Of a stretch of 29,719 nucleotides of DNA, positions 23,703-29,719 are shown piece after piece. The position numbers and the translations under genes are program-made. This stretch comes from UBA6770 sp965660875 (lineage in GTDB: Bacteria > Bacteroidota > Bacteroidia > Flavobacteriales_G > Salibacteraceae), in assembly GCA_965660875.1 (NCBI GenBank), contig CBFIBQ010000038.1, positions 1 to 29,719 of the forward strand. Reading direction: 5' to 3'. Numbering within the stretch: position 1 is the first letter of the stretch; the number at the start of each line of letters is the position of its first letter. Below the pieces are notes generated by a model, which was not told where the DNA came from, did not search any database, and saw only the letters and a program-made list of their open reading frames with translations.

Positions 23703-25667
23703 ATGAAAAATATTTTAAGCGTATTAATTGTTTTGCTTTCTCTTCAAGTGACCATTGCTCAAGAATTTCAAACGAGTGAACACAAAGGAAAAAAAATAAA
23801 TACCTTCTACCCTCGAAAAGCAATGAATACCTACAACGCAACCATTCAACCAGTTTACGAAGCTCCTTATCCCTCTGGAAAAGGTTACCATGAGCATTTA
23901 ATGCAAATCAAGACCAATTACGCAAAAAACCATCCCCCGAAGTTTATAAAAAACCACGCGGGTAGTCGAGCAGAATCGCCCAGTGTGATTCAGGATTTTG
24001 GAACGTATTTATACCCACCAAATGGCCCTCTATTGCACAATGGTGGAACTCCTAATGACAACTCTCTGGCCTTTGCAAACAATGGAAATTTACTGACGGC
24101 ATGGAACTCTTTGATTTATGCGCACGATGTAAAAGCCGATACGCCTATATTTAGAAACCACCCGGTACTTACCACGCTTACTTTTCAGCAATTTGCTGGA
24201 AACCTCACCACCGACCGACCTTTTGATCCTAAAATTCTCTACGATTCGGAGGAAGACAAGTTTATTCTCTTATTTCTGAGTGGAAGAGATACCGCAAACT
24301 CCAAAACCATCATTGGGTTCAGTACTACAAATAACCCAGCTGATCCGTGGAATGTGTATGAAATAGACGGTAATCCATTAAAAAATAATACATGGACAGA
24401 TTACCCTCAAGTTGCGCTTACTCAAAATGAACTGTTCTACACAGTGAATTTACTGAAGGCGGGTGAAAGCTGGATCGCCGGCTTTGACCAAACCATTATC
24501 TGGCAAATTGATAAACATTCGGGTTTTGACGGCGACTCTACCCTGAGTTTGAAGCTTTGGGACGATATCAAATACGAAGGAAAGCCCTTACGCTATTTTA
24601 GACCCATTAAAACTGGTGCGGGTCCTGCTGGCCCCAATATGTACTTCATTTCAAACAGAGGAGTTCCCGTAGAATGGAACGATACAGACATTGTAAAAAA
24701 CGATACGATATTTCTGTTGGAAATTACCGCAGAGAAAGACAACGCGCCGAGCTTAACTATTCAGGCCATTAAAGCCAACGACAGCTACCAAACACCAACA
24801 AATGCTCGGCAAGCCGACGGTCATATATTTTTCACCAATGATTCGAGAGTACTAGGGGGATTTTACAACAACAACGAAATACAATTTGTGGGGAATACCA
24901 TGGATAAAACCACCAATCGACCTGCATTTTACCATGGCATTATAAAGAATGTAAACAGCGCTCCACGGGTAACCTTGAATACTATCGGACATACCCGATT
25001 GGATTATGGGTATCCCAATATTGCGTATACCGGGATTAAAACAACAAATCAGAGTTCGGTAATAGGATTTAACCACACTTCGCCTACAGATTTTGCTGGT
25101 TTTTCTTGTATTTATTACGATGGAAATGGGACTTACTCTGAACCCAAAATAATAAAAGAAGGAGATAATTACGTGGATGGCATTCCTTGGTCTAATGGGG
25201 ACAGAACCTATGAGCGTTGGGGCGATTACTTTGGTATTCAGCGCAATTACAGAGCACCAAAACAAGTTTGGTTAACGGGGTATTTTGGAAAAAGTAACCG
25301 ACAACCGGGTTCATGGATTGCACACGTAAAAGCACCTTTTGATGCAAATGATCCAGATGACGGGATTGATACTTCTTATTTCCCAGTAAGTACCAAAGAG
25401 CGTGCTACCTCAACTTCAAGTATGGTATTTCCTAATCCGAATTACGGGAAATTCTCTGTAGAGTTTTATTCCAATCACGAACAAGCGGTAACTGTTAACC
25501 TCACAGCCGTAAATGGAAAAGAGTCTATTGAGTTGCTATCAGGGCCTATCCGTATGGGCAAGAATGAACTACAGTTTCAAGCTTATGATTTAAGCAAAGG
25601 CATATATGTGCTTCAAATTCAAGGTGAAAAAGAATTGATTCTGAGTAAAAAGATTGTTATTGAATAA
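23703..25667 (+). CDS. Secreted protein with type IX secretion sorting domain
   Basis: 654 residues. Signal peptide MKNILSVLIVLLSLQVTIAQ (1-20). The central part (about 90-560) is rich in beta strands and Trp/Tyr/Asp motifs such as DPKILYDSEEDKFILLFLSG and YERWGDYFGIQRNY, suggestive of a beta-propeller-like fold, but no enzyme family is recognised. Residues 575-654 form a type A T9SS sorting domain (VFPNPNYGKFSVEF ... AYDLSKGIYVLQIQGEKELILSKKIVIE), so it is carried across the outer membrane and released or anchored on the surface. Its 3' end overlaps the convergent protease gene by 11 nt in a long palindrome. Confidence 0.88.
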   Translation: MKNILSVLIVLLSLQVTIAQEFQTSEHKGKKINTFYPRKAMNTYNATIQPVYEAPYPSGKGYHEHLMQIKTNYAKNHPPKFIKNHAGSRAESPSVIQDFGTYLYPPNGPLLHNGGTPNDNSLAFANNGNLLTAWNSLIYAHDVKADTPIFRNHPVLTTLTFQQFAGNLTTDRPFDPKILYDSEEDKFILLFLSGRDTANSKTIIGFSTTNNPADPWNVYEIDGNPLKNNTWTDYPQVALTQNELFYTVNLLKAGESWIAGFDQTIIWQIDKHSGFDGDSTLSLKLWDDIKYEGKPLRYFRPIKTGAGPAGPNMYFISNRGVPVEWNDTDIVKNDTIFLLEITAEKDNAPSLTIQAIKANDSYQTPTNARQADGHIFFTNDSRVLGGFYNNNEIQFVGNTMDKTTNRPAFYHGIIKNVNSAPRVTLNTIGHTRLDYGYPNIAYTGIKTTNQSSVIGFNHTSPTDFAGFSCIYYDGNGTYSEPKIIKEGDNYVDGIPWSNGDRTYERWGDYFGIQRNYRAPKQVWLTGYFGKSNRQPGSWIAHVKAPFDANDPDDGIDTSYFPVSTKERATSTSSMVFPNPNYGKFSVEFYSNHEQAVTVNLTAVNGKESIELLSGPIRMGKNELQFQAYDLSKGIYVLQIQGEKELILSKKIVIE

Positions 25668-25680
25668 CAATCTTTTTATT
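25644..25680. terminator. Bidirectional terminator-like palindrome at overlapping gene ends
   Basis: AAAAAGATTGTTATT (25647-25661), G, AATAACAATCTTTTT (25663-25677) is a perfect inverted repeat with 15-bp arms, extended by an A-T pair (25646/25678), a G-T pair and another A-T pair. Each strand ends in a T run. Both stop codons lie inside it. The stem is A-T rich, so strength is uncertain. Confidence 0.7.
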
Positions 25681-28600
25681 CAATTTTCCTTCACTGTGCT
25701 CAATTTTAATGGTGTAAACCCCCGGGCTCAATCCTTGCACGTTGAATTCATAAGTATTTGATTGGCTATCGACACCTCGCTCAAAAACCACCTTACCGGT
25801 TACATCAGAGAGAAATACATTAGCAACTTGTAGGCTTGAATTACTCCACTTAATCGTCACTTGATCACTTGCAGGTATCGGAAATACTTCCACTAAATCA
25901 GTAGCGGCTGCATCTGCTAACCCTTCAGCGGTCAAATCTAATTCCAGCTCTACCGAATCGCTGCCACATGGCGTTACTACTCTTAAATATGCCTGTGCAA
26001 TTTCGTCCAATTTAAATTGCTGATTTTTAGGCGCTTCAGAAGTATCTGTATTGCCATTACTAAACAACCAGAACCAAGAAGTTCCGCCGGGTGTTGTACT
26101 CTGGAAATCTACAGTACCATTGCCATTGTGGGTATAAGTGTACTGAGCATTCGGCTTATCGATAAACTCAATGTCATCCAGTGCCATATCACTTCTAAAT
26201 CCGCCACCGGTAATTCCTCTAAATCGTACTCTGATTAAATCACCCGTGTAAGCGCTAAGGTCAACTTCATTGTTTAACCATTGTATTCCTTTGTTGCCCG
26301 AAACAACTGGTGTAATATCATTAGACCAACTTCCGTTATGATAAATATCCACGTGCAATGACCCCATATTTTGGCCATTCATATTGTACCAATAGCTCAG
26401 TTTGGGGGAGTTTGCATTGGCTAAATCAATACAAGGACTTATCAAAACAGCTTCCTGATTTTCACATCCCCCTGAAGCTTCCAAGTACAAATATTTACCT
26501 AAACCATTCCCTAAGGTATGGTCTACATTAGGTCCTGTTCCATTGGTTGCAGTACCAGCCGCATCAACGCGCCAATCGATATCATCTTCCGCACCATTTT
26601 TACCGTTAATCCAACCATCGCTCAACGGACAAACCGTAAAACCACAATCGTTTTCTGTAGAGCAATTTGCTTCATTTTCTACATTATAGAAATAACAGGC
26701 TGGTTTTGAGCCAGAACTTTCGTACACTTCAACATTCGCGACTATCGTATCGTTCCAACGGTTTTGATCTGCAGCAGCATCTAGCCAAACTTTTATGTTG
26801 TTACTTCCTGCATTATAGGTGGCTTTGTTTGTAAAGGAATACGTAATGGTCTGACCGGTGCTCACTACTCCGGTATAAGTTTCTTTTGTAACAGAACCGC
26901 CGTTAACTTGCATGTAAATATCAAAATTACTGAATGCAGCTTGTTCATTATTCTCAATTCTTACGGATACGGTTTTTGAAGCACGAGCGCTTCCACAATC
27001 GACAATAGAGCCTGTTCCATTTTCAAACCGAGTAATCCCAATATCCGCGCTTAATGGACAATTTAAATAACCAGGAACCTTTAGAATTGATTTTGTTCGG
27101 CGACTTTTTGTGCCATCACCATTGACGGCATCCAATGCAAAGTGCATTTCTACCGATGGATTGTAACTCATGCCTTTAAAAATGAACGGAGATGAGGGTT
27201 CGGTGCCTATTATTTCCATGTATTTCTGCCCCATTGTGTACACGTTGTAGTTGCTTGCTCCACTGATATTAGACCAACGCAACTCCATACTATCCGGGCA
27301 AATTTTAGTGATATTAATTCCCGACGGAAGTGGAGAAATTGTAAATGTTTCGGATGCTACAGGTTGTCCATTTGAAGCAACTCGAATCATGGCCTTTCCT
27401 GTAAAAGCGTTGGGCACTGTCCATTCGTAATATCTGTCTTGCTGAGCAACGGAAGTAGCTATGTTGCTCCAAGTCATTCCACTGTCTAAACTGTATTCGA
27501 GTGTAAATGGAGCTATAGATTCTGGCGTGCTCCAACGAATAACTTCTTTTTCACCTGGTACAAAAGTTTCTCCTCCAACTGGGTATTCCAATTCAATTCC
27601 TTCACTTTCCAAATAATACACCACATGATACTTTTGTGGACCTTGTGCAATAGCTTTACCTTGAATAACCAAATCATAAGCACCTGGCTGCATATTGGTC
27701 AATTCAATTTGTTCCATATTGTTAATGTTATCTATACCATTGGTAGCAGGATTGTTCAAAGTACCAGTCGAGCTAACATCAAGTATGTAGGGCAAAGTGA
27801 CCTGAGCCATTGGGTCAATTAACTTTAAGTCCAAATTATTTACCAATGGAGTATTCGCATTGGCTGCACCTCTAACATCATTCCAGGCCAACATTACTTT
27901 GGCTAATTTTTTATCTGTTGGGATATTTATCGAGACCGTATCACTCTGTCCATTTTCTAGGTTGCCCGTGAAGTGAGTGCCTTCAGAAATTACGCGATAG
28001 GCCTTTCTGGCATTAATTCTTCCATATCCATAAATAAAATCTGGACCTTGATTTCCCAAATCATCGGCAGTGTTACAAGCAATAGCTTTCATTAAAATCG
28101 CATCTGGATAATTGTTATTGTTTGACTCTTTGTAGGCCTGATACAAAACTGCCATGGTACCCGAAACACCTGGACAAGACATGGAAGTTCCGGTTTTGAA
28201 CGTGTAATCATTTACGTCTGTAGTACTCCAAACCTGTGTACCAATTGCAGATATTTCAGGTTTGATTCGGCCGTCTCTCGCTGGCCCTCTGCTACTCGAT
28301 ACGTTCGCTTGGTCTAAATAATCAAGATTGGCAACGGTTAGCACATTCTTCGCCACTTTATGACCACCAGTTACGTTATACCAGCCTCCGTTATTTCTTC
28401 CAGCATTTCCTGCAGAGAACACGTGAAGCAGTGCCGGCATTTGTTCGGTTTGGATATCCAATTCTCGAGCAAAGGAGGTATATCCCGCATTTTGCCCATT
28501 TGAATAGGACGTACTGGTTATTTTAATATCGTGTTTTGTGTAATGACTGGATATCGAGTCAAAACCTGGATAACCTTCACCCGCAGCACCATAAACATAC

Positions 28601-29475
28601 AATATAGAGGCAGGTGCCATTCCCTCGGCTAGCGGGTCCAAGTTACCCGCCCCCATAATGGTGCCACCCACGTGATCGCCATGATCGCCTCTGTTCGTTG
28701 AAATGTACTGCGCACCAATGCGTCCGGCGTAGTCTAAATGTGGACCAATAACTCCGTCGTCTTGAAGCATGACACTGATTCCTGTTCCATCAAGATCATT
28801 CGAAAGACCTGTGAAAGTCTTAGTTAAACCTCCAATACGGTGCGCATTTCTAGCTTTATAATTCTCAGGATATCCTTTTTCGTCAATTGGCTCGACAAAC
28901 TGCACAAAGTCTAAATCCGAAAGTGCTTCAATATTTTCACTAGGTAGTTGGATTCGATAGGAGTTTGCAGCCGCTGAATAGCGAATTACCTGCGCATTTA
29001 TTCCGTTAAACAGTTCTTCTACCGATACATTTGATATGTTTTGAAAAGTCACCACATTCAATTTTAACAAACCATCCACATAGCAATGTGCGGGGTAGCC
29101 AGTTGGTAATTTGAGCTGGGGATCTAGTTTTAAGTTACTCGGAACTTTTTCTAAAGCTCGAATATTATTTTCCTCCAACAGCGCAATGCTTACCTGAGCA
29201 TTTATGTAAAAATAGTAGGCATTGTTGCCAATATAATCCTCAACAGAAATTCCAACTGAACTCAATTGCTCTTTTCTTTCATTTGAAATCAACTCGTCTA
29301 CAATGGCCACTCCAAAAAATGGCTGTTCTTGGGATATCTCTCCAATCAAACTTTTGTGGATACGTCCTTCGGTTTCCCAATCGCCACCAACAAGGGCTAC
29401 CTTGTGCATAATGGATTGTGCTTGCGCAGATAAAAGAGCAGTTAACCATATTGAGAGCAATAAAAATCTTTTCAT
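25657..29475 (-). CDS. Secreted subtilisin-like (S8) serine protease with T9SS sorting domain
   Basis: 1272 residues from ATG 29475, where MKRFLLLSIWLTALLSAQAQ is a signal peptide; the frame is open 25 codons further but that would bury it. An N-terminal pro-region (20-205) precedes the S8 domain (about 215-495). Catalytic residues are Asp239 in QDDGVIG, His265 in GDHGDHVGG (HGDHV instead of the common HGTHV), oxyanion Asn357 in FSAGNAG and Ser431 in GTSMSCPGVSG. Then follow a beta-rich domain (500-625), Fn3-like segments (625-800), a CARDB-like region (808-918), a MAM/jelly-roll-like region (945-1106), a PKD-like region (1110-1180) and a type A sorting domain (1195-1272, ending KLNKKIVIQ). 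It is expected on the cell surface or secreted, degrading proteins outside the cell. Confidence 0.93.
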   Translation of the reverse strand: MKRFLLLSIWLTALLSAQAQSIMHKVALVGGDWETEGRIHKSLIGEISQEQPFFGVAIVDELISNERKEQLSSVGISVEDYIGNNAYYFYINAQVSIALLEENNIRALEKVPSNLKLDPQLKLPTGYPAHCYVDGLLKLNVVTFQNISNVSVEELFNGINAQVIRYSAAANSYRIQLPSENIEALSDLDFVQFVEPIDEKGYPENYKARNAHRIGGLTKTFTGLSNDLDGTGISVMLQDDGVIGPHLDYAGRIGAQYISTNRGDHGDHVGGTIMGAGNLDPLAEGMAPASILYVYGAAGEGYPGFDSISSHYTKHDIKITSTSYSNGQNAGYTSFARELDIQTEQMPALLHVFSAGNAGRNNGGWYNVTGGHKVAKNVLTVANLDYLDQANVSSSRGPARDGRIKPEISAIGTQVWSTTDVNDYTFKTGTSMSCPGVSGTMAVLYQAYKESNNNNYPDAILMKAIACNTADDLGNQGPDFIYGYGRINARKAYRVISEGTHFTGNLENGQSDTVSINIPTDKKLAKVMLAWNDVRGAANANTPLVNNLDLKLIDPMAQVTLPYILDVSSTGTLNNPATNGIDNINNMEQIELTNMQPGAYDLVIQGKAIAQGPQKYHVVYYLESEGIELEYPVGGETFVPGEKEVIRWSTPESIAPFTLEYSLDSGMTWSNIATSVAQQDRYYEWTVPNAFTGKAMIRVASNGQPVASETFTISPLPSGINITKICPDSMELRWSNISGASNYNVYTMGQKYMEIIGTEPSSPFIFKGMSYNPSVEMHFALDAVNGDGTKSRRTKSILKVPGYLNCPLSADIGITRFENGTGSIVDCGSARASKTVSVRIENNEQAAFSNFDIYMQVNGGSVTKETYTGVVSTGQTITYSFTNKATYNAGSNNIKVWLDAAADQNRWNDTIVANVEVYESSGSKPACYFYNVENEANCSTENDCGFTVCPLSDGWINGKNGAEDDIDWRVDAAGTATNGTGPNVDHTLGNGLGKYLYLEASGGCENQEAVLISPCIDLANANSPKLSYWYNMNGQNMGSLHVDIYHNGSWSNDITPVVSGNKGIQWLNNEVDLSAYTGDLIRVRFRGITGGGFRSDMALDDIEFIDKPNAQYTYTHNGNGTVDFQSTTPGGTSWFWLFSNGNTDTSEAPKNQQFKLDEIAQAYLRVVTPCGSDSVELELDLTAEGLADAAATDLVEVFPIPASDQVTIKWSNSSLQVANVFLSDVTGKVVFERGVDSQSNTYEFNVQGLSPGVYTIKIEHSEGKLNKKIVIQ

Positions 29476-29644
29476 AAATGTGTTTTTTACAGGCGCTAAA
29501 ATTACAGAAATATGCGATTGTCTTTTGTTAAAAGTATAACCAGTACCCAAATGAATTGTTTAACCGATTGAAGATAGGCGTCACTTTTTCAATGTTTTTA
29601 CCATATCCAACCAGTCTAGCTATGTGCTGTCCTTGCAGAATTAA

Positions 29645-29652
29645 TACCTTCG
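29645..29652 (+). promoter_or_regulatory. TACCTTCG -7-like element before the last partial gene
   Basis: TACCTTCG, identical to the elements before rsmE and hisS, ends 31 nt before ATG 29684. A TTG at 29633-29635 is too close to be a -33 element. Confidence 0.4.
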
Positions 29653-29683
29653 CGGCTTCAATTTTAGAACAATAAAAAAAATT

Positions 29684-29719
29684 ATGATGTTAAGAAAACT
29701 TGCAGTAATTGCCGTAGGC
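29684..29719 (+). CDS. Start of a probable exported protein (cut by window edge)
   Basis: Twelve codons are visible, MMLRKLAVIAVG, either ATG (29684 or 29687) being possible. Basic residues followed by a hydrophobic stretch fit the start of a signal peptide. It is divergent from the protease and preceded by an A-rich stretch and a TACCTTCG element. Family cannot be named from so little sequence. Confidence 0.45.
   Translation, partial: MMLRKLAVIAVG

Noticed and set aside
24852..25265. 137-residue minus-strand frame inside the T9SS cargo gene
   Set aside because: Antisense of a real coding sequence with signal peptide and sorting domain on the plus strand; no independent evidence.

Overview
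This window looks like chromosomal DNA of a Bacteroidota bacterium, most likely a marine-type member of the Flavobacteriales. It is AT-rich. Several genes are preceded by the Bacteroidota -7 promoter element TAnnTTTG or a TTCG variant. Two large secreted proteins end in type IX secretion (T9SS) sorting domains, and DUF4476, DUF4159 and DUF3050 proteins typical of the phylum are present. I see no tRNA, rRNA, CRISPR array, intact transposase or phage gene.

Layout. 1-923 (-): saccharopine dehydrogenase family gene, cut by the window edge. 985-2350 (+): secreted DUF4476 protein and DUF423 membrane protein. 2471-5523 (+): pckA with a strong terminator, then rsmE overlapping a DUF4159 gene that uses a TTG start. 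5576-9453 (-): GIY-YIG/DUF4357 protein, hutH and hisS, with a pair of inverted palindromic repeats between hutH and hisS. 9638-10291 (+): small outer-membrane-like protein. 10292-11198: gene-poor stretch with repeats, decayed reading frames and a 20-bp tandem repeat.

11199-15459 (+) is a signalling cluster: a single-domain response regulator, a DUF3050 protein with a diiron-oxidase-like ligand pattern, and a PAS/GAF hybrid histidine kinase. 15851-19118 holds a GAF histidine kinase (-), a Crp/Fnr regulator (+), two doubtful small ORFs and a flavodoxin-fold NAD(P)H oxidoreductase (+). This block is bracketed by two direct copies of a hairpin-rich element. The copy at 15.6-15.8 kb carries a fossil of the 3' end of ettA, and the other copy abuts the real ettA. 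A perfect FNR-type box lies over the stop codon of the Crp/Fnr gene, upstream of the reductase.

19339-23598 contains ettA (-), a small membrane protein (+), an MFS transporter (-) and another small membrane protein (+). 23703-29475 contains two convergent T9SS cargo genes, a 654-residue secreted protein (+) and a 1272-residue subtilisin-like protease (-). Their last codons lie on opposite strands of one palindrome that also looks like a bidirectional terminator. The window ends in the first codons of another probable exported protein.

The most noteworthy items are the DUF3050/hybrid-kinase/response-regulator cluster with its tandem-repeat upstream region, the Crp/Fnr regulator with its matching operator, the ettA-tail duplication, and the mirrored 3' ends of the T9SS genes.
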